NCBI GenBank assembly: GCA_029266495.1
Contig: JAQSWS010000013.1
Location: 1-64,000, forward strand
Direction: 5' to 3'
DNA from: Rariglobus sp.
Lineage (GTDB): Bacteria; Verrucomicrobiota; Verrucomicrobiia; Opitutales; Opitutaceae
Length of the DNA stretch: 64,000 nucleotides
Part shown: positions 53,373 through 63,708 of the stretch, one piece after another
How positions within the stretch are numbered: the first letter of the stretch is position 1
Layout of the letters: each line of letters begins with the position of its first letter
Program-made: the position numbers and the translations under genes
Notes under the pieces: model-generated
What the model was told of the DNA's origin: nothing
Database searches by the model: none
What the model saw: only the letters and a program-made list of their open reading frames with translations

Positions 53373-54146
53373 ATGAATATCACGCATGAAGAGTTCGAGA
53401 AGGAGGCACAACGCAGGGGCCTGAAACTATCACGGGATTCAGCGAGCAATCGTTACCGCGTCGCGTTTGTTCAAGGCTCGGCACTCGTATCACTCGACAA
53501 CCTCGAGAAAGATATAGCATCTGACGGTGACTTAACACGCATCAGCCGGTTCATGGATACGGTAATGGAATTGTCCGTATCCGCGACTGACCGGATTACC
53601 CCCGAGGGACTGCTTTGGTTGCTTGAGCCATCGGATTACGTAGAAAAACCTGAATTGCGCGTTTGTATCAGCGATAAGGTTGATCGAGTCCTGGTTCACC
53701 TTTCACCAGATCGAAGTGCCGTGCCTTGGGTGACTCAGGCAATGTTAGCGTCGAAAACTATCACGGAGGCAGCCGCCGGAGATATTGCGTTTGCGAATCT
53801 CGACAGGGAGCTCAGCGACGCGAAAGTTGAATTCAAGCAGATAGGCGATGTGCGGCTTGGATTCATCTCCGCGACGGAGCCCGTAAAAGCTTCGCTCATT
53901 TTATCGCCTGGCTTTCGTCAAAAAGTCGAAGAGGTCATCGGGTGGCCTGTATTGGCGGTCGTCCCGGATAGAGATTTTTTATATTTCTGGGCCTCACGGC
54001 ACGAGGGGTTTGTCGGACAAGTTGGACGCATCGTTGTAGAGCAGTTTGCGCGTGCAGCATATCCGATTTCAACCGAGGTATACTTGATCGGAAACGATGG
54101 CGTCAGAGCTATTGGTGAATTTCCTCAGAACGCTGCCAGAATATGA
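53373..54146 (+). CDS. Hypothetical protein, AT-richer than its neighbours
   Basis: 257 residues. Soluble, with no signal peptide, membrane segment or Cys motif. Alternating strands and helices (VCISDKVDRVLVHLSPDRSA; EVIGWPVLAVVPDRDFLYFW) give a faint resemblance to YtpQ/DUF1444-like proteins, too weak for an assignment. Base composition is visibly lower in GC than in the flanking genes, which suggests recent acquisition. Function unknown. Confidence 0.7.
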   Translation: MNITHEEFEKEAQRRGLKLSRDSASNRYRVAFVQGSALVSLDNLEKDIASDGDLTRISRFMDTVMELSVSATDRITPEGLLWLLEPSDYVEKPELRVCISDKVDRVLVHLSPDRSAVPWVTQAMLASKTITEAAAGDIAFANLDRELSDAKVEFKQIGDVRLGFISATEPVKASLILSPGFRQKVEEVIGWPVLAVVPDRDFLYFWASRHEGFVGQVGRIVVEQFARAAYPISTEVYLIGNDGVRAIGEFPQNAARI

Positions 54147-54190
54147 GTAAAATGCTCACAGCAGATTCTATCTAGCCACTAACAGCTACA

Positions 54191-54514
54191 ATGCACCCGT
54201 TCGTCCATGTTATCGCGGTGGGAATGCCCATCTGGTGGACCGCCCTGACGATTCTGTTCCTTCGCGACTATGTCCGCCAAAGAAAGAACGCCAAGGTGAC
54301 GCCGCCGCTGACGGAAGAAGAACGGGCGGAGCTCGCCCAGTTCGAAACGGAATTGCCGCGCAAGGAATGGCATTCGCCACGATGGTATTTTCTCCACCCG
54401 AAAGAGGGGGTCCGGCTGAGCGGTGCGCTGCTGCTGCACCTTCCGATCGTCTTCTTTTTTCTTCCGATCGCCGTCCTCATCTGGTTGCTGCCTTGGGACC
54501 ATCACCGTCGGTGA
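54191..54514 (+). CDS. Small two-helix membrane protein
   Basis: 107 residues with a helix at about 8-27 (AVGMPIWWTALTILFLRDYV) and a second at about 78-100 (ALLLHLPIVFFFLPIAVLIW). The charged stretch between (TEEERAELAQFETELPRKEWHSPRWYF) would lie on one side of the membrane. No family recognised. Confidence 0.6.
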   Translation: MHPFVHVIAVGMPIWWTALTILFLRDYVRQRKNAKVTPPLTEEERAELAQFETELPRKEWHSPRWYFLHPKEGVRLSGALLLHLPIVFFFLPIAVLIWLLPWDHHRR

Positions 54515-54775
54515 AAATCGATCCAACAAGGCCGGCCGCGGCTGACCCTGCACGTTAGCAATAGTTTTTACTGGGTGTTGGCGGTAGCGACCGAACCCAA
54601 TTGGTCCGATGGCAGCGCGTCGGAGCAGAGGCGAATGTCACGCCTGGGCACCCTGATCTTCGGGAGATCGATCGTCAGTCGGGACGCCCGTTTCCGGCCG
54701 TCGTCGCGCCAAAATGCGTGGATCGCTACAGCCACGGGAGAAAGAGACGTAAGAATACGTTCGCCTACAAACCTC

Positions 54776-55480
54776 ATGCGCTCCCTGAAACCACTGCTGC
54801 TCGCTTTCACATCGTTGATTGCCGCCGTCGTCGCTGACGCCGTTCCGTTAACCTCTCTCCACTATCAGATATCCAGCGGCGGCCTGAATGGCACGCTCGA
54901 CGGCGTCGAGTTCAGCAATGCCACGTGGAGCATTTCCGCCTCTGGAAGTCCGGAGCTCGTCGGCGATTACGCCTTCAACCTGGGCACGGAGATTCCTTTC
55001 AAAGTGATCCCGGTCAACGTCGCGCCGGTCATGACCATCACCGACACGGTTAACTCCTGGTCATTCGACCTCGAGAACAGCGGGACGCTGGAGTGGTTCA
55101 TCATGGAGATCGACTATAGCCCGATGTTCGGGCCGGACACCACCGGCTATGGCTTCGGCCTGTTCGACCCAGCCGAGCTCCTGGCAGGAACCTCGAATAC
55201 CCATGGTTTCGTTGTTTTGGGGAGTGCGACCTTTGGCAATCTTGTCACCGGCGAATCGTTCGACGTGTCCGGCTCCAGCGGTGGCGGCAGTTCGGGCAAC
55301 GAAGGCGCCGAATTCCTCTTTCCGACCAGCAATGGAGACCTGCTCGCATTTGCCGTTTTCGGTGATGCCCCGGGGGCGTTCAGCGCCGCGGCCGCGGTGC
55401 CCGAGCCGGCCGCGTTCGCAGGCCTGGCGGGCTTGGGCGCGTTGGGATGGGCGGCCGGCTCGCGCCGCCGCCGGCGCTGA
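54776..55480 (+). CDS. PEP-CTERM sorting-signal protein
   Basis: 234 residues from ATG 54776; the frame is open upstream but the signal peptide MRSLKPLLLAFTSLIAAVVADA begins here. The central region is a beta-rich domain without known motif, with a Gly/Ser linker (GSSGGGSSGNEG) near its end. The C-terminus has VPEPAAFAGLAGLGALGWAAG followed by RRRRR, a clear PEP-CTERM exosortase signal. Probably surface or extracellular-matrix located; ligand unknown. Confidence 0.88.
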   Translation: MRSLKPLLLAFTSLIAAVVADAVPLTSLHYQISSGGLNGTLDGVEFSNATWSISASGSPELVGDYAFNLGTEIPFKVIPVNVAPVMTITDTVNSWSFDLENSGTLEWFIMEIDYSPMFGPDTTGYGFGLFDPAELLAGTSNTHGFVVLGSATFGNLVTGESFDVSGSSGGGSSGNEGAEFLFPTSNGDLLAFAVFGDAPGAFSAAAAVPEPAAFAGLAGLGALGWAAGSRRRRR

Positions 55481-55588
55481 AGGGAACGCGCCCGCGCGCA
55501 CCCTGATAATAGGCGCTGCCGGTGATTTTTAGGGGGGTCTTCGGATATCGACACTTCCCCTTTTCCCTTCTTCCGCTTGTCTGCCGCC

Positions 55589-56518
55589 ATGCCTGTCCTC
55601 TTCCGCCCCTACTTTGCAGCCATGTGGGTTTTCGGGTTTCTGTGCACCGTGACCTCGGCCCAGCAAGGACTCCCCTCCTTGGACCAGATCAACGAAGCCT
55701 CCCCGCTGACGTCATCACGCGAAACACGCCACGACTTCACCTCCAAAATCACCGGGCGCACCTACCGGTTGATGATCGCCGCTCCCTACAACCTCGACCC
55801 GGCCAAATCCTACCCGGTCGTCTATATCCTCGATGGCTACTGGTATTTCCGTCCCGCCGTGGATTTCACCACCGAGGCAGGCGATCGTCTTCAATCCGCC
55901 ATCATCGTTGGAATCGGGTATCCAACCGATGACTACAAGAGTCACTGCGACCTGCGCAGCCTCGACTTGTCCGTGCCGGCCGATCCCGCCAGACCGTCAG
56001 GCAAAAGCGAACCCGGGGACTGCGACGCCTTCCTCCGGATGATCCAGGACGAGATCAAGCCGTTCGTGGAAAAGAAGCTGCCGGTGGATGCAACCAAACA
56101 GACCCTCTACGGAAAGTCATTCGGCGGCATCGCGGTGCTCCGCCAACTTTTCCGGAATCCGGACGCCTACCAGACCTACGTGTCCGCCAGCCCGGCGATT
56201 TTCTGGAACAACCACGCCGTCCTCGCCGACGAGCCCGCGTTTGCGCAGAAGGCGCGGGACGGAACGTTGAAGCTGAAGCTCCTGATTACCACGGCCGAGG
56301 GTGAACAATACCGGGGCACCGATCCCAGGCAGCTGGAGGGAGCGAACCGCTTCCGGATGATCGACAACGCCTCCGAGCTGGCCGAGCGGCTTAAGGTGCT
56401 CAACCCGGAGCGGATCGCGGTGACCTATACCCTCTTCTCCGATGAGAGCCATTTTTCGGTCTCACTCGCCTGCCTTGGCCGCGGCCTGTCCTTTGCCCTG
56501 CCACCAGAACGGAAGTGA
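55589..56518 (+). CDS. Secreted esterase-D-like alpha/beta hydrolase
   Basis: 309 residues from ATG 55589 (signal peptide ending SAQQ). The alpha/beta-hydrolase fold of the esterase D/Fes family (Pfam esterase PF00756) is visible: RTYRLMIAAPYNLDPAKSYPVVYILDG, nucleophile elbow YGKSFGG and an ESHFSV motif with the catalytic His near the C-terminus. Such enzymes cleave siderophore esters, feruloyl esters or S-formylglutathione; the export signal favours an extracytoplasmic ester. Monocistronic. Confidence 0.88.
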   Translation: MPVLFRPYFAAMWVFGFLCTVTSAQQGLPSLDQINEASPLTSSRETRHDFTSKITGRTYRLMIAAPYNLDPAKSYPVVYILDGYWYFRPAVDFTTEAGDRLQSAIIVGIGYPTDDYKSHCDLRSLDLSVPADPARPSGKSEPGDCDAFLRMIQDEIKPFVEKKLPVDATKQTLYGKSFGGIAVLRQLFRNPDAYQTYVSASPAIFWNNHAVLADEPAFAQKARDGTLKLKLLITTAEGEQYRGTDPRQLEGANRFRMIDNASELAERLKVLNPERIAVTYTLFSDESHFSVSLACLGRGLSFALPPERK

Positions 56519-56612
56519 GCACGACGAGGGTCACCCCGAGGTCGGACGAGTTACCCTTTGGGCGGCCAAAGCCGAGCCGAAGGGGTCATGCTTACTGTTT
56601 ACCTTTCCAACG

Positions 56613-59600
56613 TCAGGGCTTTGCGCGGCGGCGGCGGAAGATCGCGAAGCCAACGATCGCCAGGCCGGAAAGCGCGGCAGTGGTGGCGGGCTCGGGGACC
56701 GCGGTGGCGGTGAGCTGGAAAAGGTCGCCGTTTTGCGCGAAGGTGTAGGTGTAACCCGCGATGGTCACGCCCAGGTCGAAGGACGTTGCACCGATGCTGC
56801 CGAGGGTCGCTCCGGTCGCGTCGATCAGGGTGTAGGTGCCGGCGGTGAAGCCGCCGGAGTTGGAGAGGTTGACGGTGATCGTGCCTGAAGTCGGGCCGGA
56901 GAGCGTGCCGCCGGTGACGAGGATGAGATCGCTGGTCGTGCCGAGTTCGAAGTCGAGGAACATGCCGCCTTCGAGGGCGAGTCCGCCGGTGAAGGTGATC
57001 GTGCCGGGGGAATTGCCGGGGGCGAGGTGCGCGCCGGAGGAGAAGGTGGCGGGTCCGCCGATCGTGCCGCTGCCGCCGAGGGTGGCGCCTGAGGCGACGG
57101 TGACGGCGGTGTTGGCGAGAGAGCCGTTCACGCGGAGGGTGCCGGCGTTGACGAAAGTGCCTCCGGTATAGGTGTTGAGGCCGGTGAGCGTGAAAACGCC
57201 GCCGCCGGTTTTGACCAGCGAGCCGCCGTTGCCGGAGATCACGCCGGCGAAGGTGGTGCTGGTGTTGTCACCGCCGGCGGTGAGGCGGCCGGAACCGAGA
57301 TAGACATTGCTCCCCGCGACGCCGGCGAGGGAGCCGATGGTCTGGGTGTAGCCGTTGAGGTCGAGGGCCGCGCCGCTGGCGGTGATGTTGACGGCGGTGG
57401 CCGTCGGGAGGGAGCCGGGAGTGAAGCTGTCGACCGGACTCGCGTAGGTCGTGTTGGTGTTCAACGCCAGGAGGGCCGCGGTCTGGACGGCGAACATCTC
57501 GTCCGGGGTGAGGACCGAGTCGTAGATGAGGAGCAGCGAAATCTTGCCGTTGAAGTATTCGTCGCCGTTGGCATTCGCGCCGATGAGAACCGTGGCGCCC
57601 GGATCGAAGGTGTAGTCGCCCGAGCCGATGCTGCCGGACAACGCCGTGTCGAAGTAGAAAGCCTGCTCGCCGCTGGTGCTCGTGCCGGTGACGAGATACG
57701 TGTCGCCGGCGGACACCCGTCGAAGACGAGCGCGGCGCGGCCGCCGCCAAGCGTGCCGAGGGTGACGCTGCCTGCGCCGGCGGTGGCGTGGTTGCCGGAG
57801 CCGCTGAGATCGGCCCAGGAGGTGACGGCGCCGGAGTTGGTCACGACGCCGGAGGTGGCATCGAGCACGGCCACGGGTGGGGAGTCCGCGAGGTGGGTTT
57901 GGATGCCGGTGAGGAGAAGCGTGCCGCCGCTGATGGTGGTGGCGCCGGTGTAGGTGTTGACGCCGCCCACGCTGAGCACGCCGGCGCCGGTCTTGGTGAA
58001 GGAGCCTGCGCCGGAGATCACACCAGTGTGGGAGCCATCGGTGGCTTGATTGAAAATGACCGCGGAGTGGTTCGCGATGTCGCCCTTGATGCTGGAGGCG
58101 TCGCCGACGAGGGTGCCGCCGTTGATCGTGTTGCCGCCGGTGTAGGAATTTTCGCCTTTCAGCACGGTGGTGCCGGCGGTGTTGACGATGGAGACGCGGC
58201 CGGTGATCGGCGTGGCCGTGCCGGTGGCGGTGCCATCGGCGGTGAAGTAAGTGGGCGCGAGGGCGGTGCCGGTGGTGTTGAACTGCACGATGCCGGTGCC
58301 CAGGCCGCCGGTGATGGCGGCGGCGCTGACGAAGCCGGCGGAGGCGGCGGGAGCGGAGGCGGCGGCGCCGATATTCAAGGTGCCCTTGCTGGTGGTGGAG
58401 CGCGAGCTGCTCAGCTGGATCGTGTTGTTTTCGCCCTGCACGGTGACTTTGCCGTGATCGGCCACGGTGAGTTCACCTTCGGCGCCATTAACGCCGAAGC
58501 TGTGGCTATGCCCGACGGCGATGCCGCCGGCATTGACGGTCCATTGGGAGCCCGCGCCGGAGATCGAGACCACGCTGGCACCGGGCTGGAAGGGGTCCGC
58601 GTTGGCGATCGAGGCCGACTGGTCGGCCGCTCCCGAGATGAGTTGAGCGCCGTCGGAGACCGAAATGGAAACGGGGCCCGATCTCCCGCCCGCCCGCAAA
58701 TACTGCGTGGTGAGGGAGGATCCGGCGCCGGAAATCGTGACCGTTGCCGAGCCTTGGCTCCCACCCGTGAAGGTAGAATGTCCCATCCAGAGCGAAGACA
58801 TCGACACGGATGCGCCGTCCGAGATGGCGAGGGTGGCGTCGGTGCCGCCAACGGCCATGGTGAGGTTGTTGTTGACGGACAGGGATGATCCAGCGCCGGT
58901 CACGTTGATCAGAGCGGTGACGGCGAACCCGTCGGGAACGATTGTGCCTACCGATCCCAGATTGACGATGTTTGCCGAAACACTCGCGCCCTGGCTGATG
59001 TTCAACGTGCCGCCGGAATCGCCGATGTAGTAGGAGCTGGTTGTCACCCGACCGACCGACAGCGTGTGCTCAATCTCCCATGATGCGTCCGGGCCGGAGA
59101 CATTCACCACGGCGGGAGGGGCCGCAGGTCCGCTCACGGCCGTGGAGCCGATGGAAGTGACATAATTGGAGATGGAAGCGCCGTCTTGGATCGTGAGGGA
59201 TCCGTCTTTTACGTAGAGGTAGCTGAAGGTGTTTTTGCCGGAGAGCGTGAGCGAGCCGGCGCCGAGCTTCGCGAAATCGGTGCGGCTGCCGGAGCCGAGG
59301 GCGGTGGCAAACGTGATGGCCTGGCCATTCGTATCGATATTGATGAACTGATCGCCATCGCTGGTGAAGCGGCTTGAATAATCAACGGTGTTCGCCGCGG
59401 AATATTGCAGCGTGCCGAAGGCGAAGGAAATGAGGCCCGAGCTGCCGAGCGCGCCGCTGCTGCCGAGTTTGAGCGTGCCTTCATTCAGCGAAACGGTGGA
59501 GAAATCGTTGGTGCCGGTGAGCAGGAGCGCGCCGGCGCCGGATTTAACCAAGCCGCTTCCGCCGTCACCGAAACTGGTCGGGACGGTGGCGGTGGTGCCG

Positions 59601-61492
59601 GCGTCGACTTCGATGGCGACGTCGCCGAGAAGGGAGCGGTTCAGGGTGAGGTCGGCGGTCGTGTGCAGGCTGCCGCCGCTGAAGCGGAGCTGCCCGGAGG
59701 AGTCGCCGAGCTGCGAGTCGGAGGAAATGGAGAGTGTTCCGCCCGTGAGATCGGTGCCGCCCTGGTAGCTGTTGCCACTCTGCAGGACCAGCGTGCCGCC
59801 GCCGGACTTCGTCAGATTGCTGCTGCCGCCAATGCTGTTCTCGAGGGTCAGCGTGGTGTCGTTGACCACGTCGAACGTGCCGGCGAAAGGCATGCCGTGA
59901 TTCAAGGTGAACGTTGCCGTGGTCTGCAGCGTGCCGCCGTCGAAGATAAGGAGGCCCGAGCCGAGCGAGTCGGCGGAGGCGATCGACAGCGTGCCACGGG
60001 TGATCTCCGTGTTGCCAAAAGAGCTGCCGCCGGCCAGCGTGAGGGTCCCGTCACCGGTTTTGGTGAGGGCGCCGCCGGAGAGCGCGGAGGCGAGGGTGAC
60101 GTTGTTGCCGTTGGTGTCGAAGGTCGCGCCATTGGCACCGAAGGCGCCGAGGCGGGAAGAAACGTCCGCCGTGTTGCCGTCGGCCCACTGGAGGCCGCCG
60201 CCGTTCAGCGTGATCGCGCCGGAACCGAAATTGTCGAGGTTGGCGAAGTTGACGAGACCGCCGGAAATCGTCGTGCCCCGCGAATAGGTGTTGGTGCCGG
60301 AAAGGGTCAACGTGCCGGCGCCGGCCTTGGTCACGTAGCCATCGCCGCTGATCACGCCGCCGAAGCTCGCCGCGTCGGAGCGGTTGAAGGCGAGCGTGCC
60401 GCCGGCGGAGAGCGCGACGTTGCCGTCGAGTGATCCGCTGGTGCCGCCGTTGCCGATCTGGAGGGTGCCGAGGATGACATTCGTGCCGCCGGTGTGCGAG
60501 GCGGCGCCGGTGAGCGTGGTCGTGCCGGAGAATTCGCGCTCGATGTAGCCCGCGCCGGTGATGGCGCCTGCGTAGGTTTGCGAATTGTTGAAGATCATTC
60601 GCGCACCGCTGGAGATGTTGACGGACGACGAGGCAAACGTGGAAGCCGTCCCGCCGTTGTCGGCGATCTTCAGCGTGCCGCCGGAAATCACGGTCGCGCC
60701 GGTGTAGGTGTGCGCGCCGTTGAGCGTGAGGATGCTGGTGCCGGTCTTCGTGAGGCCGCCGGTGCCGGTGACGTTGCCGTTGAGGGTGTAAAAGCCATTG
60801 CTCAGGGCAAAGTTGGCGCCGCCGGAATCGATCGTGGTGTTCCGGGTCGTCACCATGCCCGTGGTGGTGGAAAGCGTGCCGCCATCGAAGACGAGGTCGC
60901 CGGTGCCGAGGGCGGAATTGTTGGTGATGGAGAGAATGCCGCCGTTGAACAGGGTGTTGCCGCTATAGGTGTTGGCCCCCGAGAGCGTGAGTGTGCCGGT
61001 GCCGGTTTTCGTGAGCGAGCCGGAGCCGGAAATGACGCTGCTGACCGTCAGCCCGCCGCTCGCGGCATTCCACGTGGATGCTTCGCTGAGCACGATGCCG
61101 GAAGTCGCGATGGTCTGGGTGGTCGTGGCGTTGTTGGTTACGCTGACGCCGCTGGCGAGCGTAAGCGTGGAGCCGCCGAGCGTGAAGGCGCCGGCGTCAG
61201 AATTGAACGTGAGGCCGCCGATGCTCCAGGGCGCGTCCGCGCTCGGCAAGAGCCGGGTGGAGCCCGCGAAAAAAAGCTGGGTGGAGGTGTCATTGGCGGG
61301 AGCGGCGCCGCCCAGCCAGTTCGCGGCCGAGCTCCAGTTGTTGTCCGAGCCAAGTCCGTTCCAAGTATAGTCGGTGGCGACCGCCGGAGAACAAGCGGCG
61401 CCGGCAATGAGCAGGCCCAGGCGGCGGCCTGACGTCCGAGTCGCTGCGGAACGATGACGGGAGGGATGACGGAATGAGCGAAGATCGAGCAT
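56613..61492 (-). pseudogene. PEP-CTERM autotransporter-strand-repeat adhesin, interrupted by an apparent frameshift
   Basis: The reading frame starting at ATG 61492 (MLDLRSFRHPS, signal peptide ending AVATDY) runs through many autotransporter-associated beta-strand repeats (for example GGTLKIADNGG, GAGTLTLSGTNTYS) into a LamG-like domain, where it leaves frame at 57716-57718 after GGRAALVFDG. The continuation in the next frame (SAGDTYLVTGTSTSGEQAFYF...) completes the LamG domain, then more repeats and a PEP-CTERM end (VPEPATTAALSGLAIVG, RRRR). Restoring one base in the C-run gives a product of about 1626 residues. It may be a sequencing error, a real mutation or phase variation. Expected role: surface adhesin or matrix protein. 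Confidence 0.8.
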
Positions 61493-61680
61493 GGCGGAGG
61501 ATGTAAATGTGTGGAGAAACCCTTCGTCCGGACGTCGCGCCGGTGGCAGGGAGCGGGAAATGCGGCGGAGTCGACAGCCCGCCGGTCCGACGCTCAACCG
61601 GCGAAACCCCGTAGAAATTACTGGGTTTTCATCACAGGGCGGGCTTGCGGTCGGCGAACCGCCACGGCGAGGCTCGGGCC

Positions 61681-63708
61681 ATGGCTTCCGCTTCTCCCCG
61701 CCTCACCTGGCTGCCCATCTCAGGCATCCTCGCGATCGCGGGCAGCGCGCTGATCTGGCTGTTCTTCGGCCACGCCCGGCAGGACGGCGGGGCGATCGCA
61801 CTCATGGCCGCTGCGAGTGAGTCCGCGGCCGCGACGCGTCCGCAGGCGGTGGCGTGGATTGATGAAACCGGGACGCGTTCCTTCGCCGAGGTGCAGCAAT
61901 TGGCGGCGTCGGCCTGGCAGGCTCCGGTGGGGCACGGGTATGCAGCCCTCAGGGCCGGGCAAAAGCTCTGGGTGCGCGTGACGTGGAGCAATCCCTCGTC
62001 GCGACCGCTGCGCGGCGTGGTGACGGCGGGCAATTTCTTCGTGGACCGGATGGACGCGTGGATCGAGGTGTCGGACGGCTGGCGGCGGGAACGCACGGGC
62101 GAAAAAATTGCGGACGAGGCGAAACGGATTCCCGGTCGCGAAGCCGCCGCGACCATCGAAGTGCCCGCGCATGGCGGGACCGTCGCGTATTTTTGTTTCG
62201 AGAACGCGACGCCGATGGCGGTGCAGCCGCGGTGGTGGCCCGACGCGGGAAAATTTTCCCGACAGCAAACGCGCGGAATCCTGGCGGAGGGCGTTTATTT
62301 CGGCGGCCTGTTCGCGCTGCTCGGCTACAACCTCGTGTTGTGGGTGCGTCTGCGGTTCGCGGACATCGGCTACTATGTGTTCTACCTCGGCGCGCTGCTC
62401 GGCTTCATGTTGCTGGCGCGGGGCTGGCCCGCCGAATTCGGCTGGGTGCTAGGCTCGCCGGCACTGGACACGCTGCTGGTGCTGGCGATGGCGGGGACGG
62501 GAGTTTTTCTCATTCAGTTTTCACGCACGTTTCTCGAACTGGCCCCGCGGCTTCCGCGGGCCGATCGCGGACTGCGCGCAGGCGCGGGGGCGATGGGGCT
62601 GCTCGTGCTCGGAGCGCTGAGTATTTCGTGGACGGACTACCTGACGTGGATGCGACTGGCCGTGATCGCCGTCGGAGTGTTGCACGCGTCGCTGCCGTTG
62701 GTGGCGATCGGCGCGTGGCGCGCGGGCGTGCGGCAGGCGGGCTATTTTCTCCTCATCTTCGTCGGAGTATTTGCCGGCACCCTGGTTTCGGTGGTGATGT
62801 GGTTGCGAGGCGTCGTCGAAACGGACGCGGGATTGTTCGCGCTGATGATCGGGTCCGCGCTGGAGATGTTGATGCTCTCGCTCGCCGTGACAGATCGTTT
62901 CGCGCAGGTGCAACGACGGTTGATGGAGGAGACGGAACAGCGCCGGGCGATGCAGGAAGCCTACGCAAGCGAACTCGAGGACGAGGTGCGCGAGCGCACG
63001 CACGACCTCGAAGTGGCGAACGTGGACAAGGACCGGATGCTGATCGCGCTCGGGCACGATTTGCGCAGCCCGCTCTCGGCGCTCACGAAACGCGCGGAGC
63101 AGCTTCGGCAGCGCGACGACGTGCCCGGCACGCTGGAAACGCTGCGGGGATTTGCCGGCGAAGCGGCGGCCGAGGGGCGCCAAATGCTGTTGTTGATCGA
63201 GGACATCGTGCTCTGGGCGCGACTGCGCACCGGCGCCCGTCCGCTGGCGCAGCCGATGCTGGCGGCCCGGCTCGTGCTTCCGGTCGTGACTCTGCACCAG
63301 CCGCTCGCGAACCGACGGGGCGTGACGCTCACGGCGGACGTGCCGGAAAATTTCATGATCCAAACCGATCTCGTGCTCGCGCAGACGATGGTGCGCAACC
63401 TCGTCGGCAACGCCGTGAAATTTGCGCGCAGCCGCGTCGAGGTGAGCGTGCGCGCCGCCGCGGCGGATAAAGCAGCCATCCTCGTGCGCGACGACGGCCC
63501 GGGCCTGCCCGCAGCCGTGAGCGCGCGCCTTCACGGCAAGGAAAGCGGGGCCGGCGGAGGCATGGGCCTGCGGTTGAGCCAGGAAATCGGCGAGGCCATC
63601 GGTGCGACGCTCGCCGTCGCTGAACTTGCGGGTGGCGGCACGGAGATTTGTCTGACGCTCCCCGCGCACTCACCATCGCGCGCGTCGATCGAGGGAGGCG
63701 TGACATGA
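61681..63708 (+). CDS. 7TMR-DISM sensor histidine kinase
   Basis: 675 residues from ATG 61681. After a first membrane helix comes an extracytoplasmic DISMED2-like domain (about 45-205; LWVRVTWSNPSSRPLRG; VAYFCFENATPM), a seven-helix 7TMR-DISM block (about 205-405), a coiled coil (about 410-460), HisKA with ALGHDLRSPLSALTKR and an ATPase domain (VRNLVGNAVKFARS; ILVRDDGPGLP). It overlaps the response-regulator gene by 4 bp (ATGA). It probably senses a carbohydrate or other envelope signal, inferred from DISM domains in general. Confidence 0.93.
   Translation: MASASPRLTWLPISGILAIAGSALIWLFFGHARQDGGAIALMAAASESAAATRPQAVAWIDETGTRSFAEVQQLAASAWQAPVGHGYAALRAGQKLWVRVTWSNPSSRPLRGVVTAGNFFVDRMDAWIEVSDGWRRERTGEKIADEAKRIPGREAAATIEVPAHGGTVAYFCFENATPMAVQPRWWPDAGKFSRQQTRGILAEGVYFGGLFALLGYNLVLWVRLRFADIGYYVFYLGALLGFMLLARGWPAEFGWVLGSPALDTLLVLAMAGTGVFLIQFSRTFLELAPRLPRADRGLRAGAGAMGLLVLGALSISWTDYLTWMRLAVIAVGVLHASLPLVAIGAWRAGVRQAGYFLLIFVGVFAGTLVSVVMWLRGVVETDAGLFALMIGSALEMLMLSLAVTDRFAQVQRRLMEETEQRRAMQEAYASELEDEVRERTHDLEVANVDKDRMLIALGHDLRSPLSALTKRAEQLRQRDDVPGTLETLRGFAGEAAAEGRQMLLLIEDIVLWARLRTGARPLAQPMLAARLVLPVVTLHQPLANRRGVTLTADVPENFMIQTDLVLAQTMVRNLVGNAVKFARSRVEVSVRAAAADKAAILVRDDGPGLPAAVSARLHGKESGAGGGMGLRLSQEIGEAIGATLAVAELAGGGTEICLTLPAHSPSRASIEGGVT

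Noticed and set aside
53373-54146. Assignment to the YtpQ/DUF1444 family
   Set aside because: The resemblance is limited to a few strands and one PDRD-like motif, too weak to name a family.
57461-57716. Programmed ribosomal frameshifting in the repeat adhesin
   Set aside because: No slippery heptamer followed by a stable structure was recognised; a one-base deletion in a short C-run is the simpler explanation.
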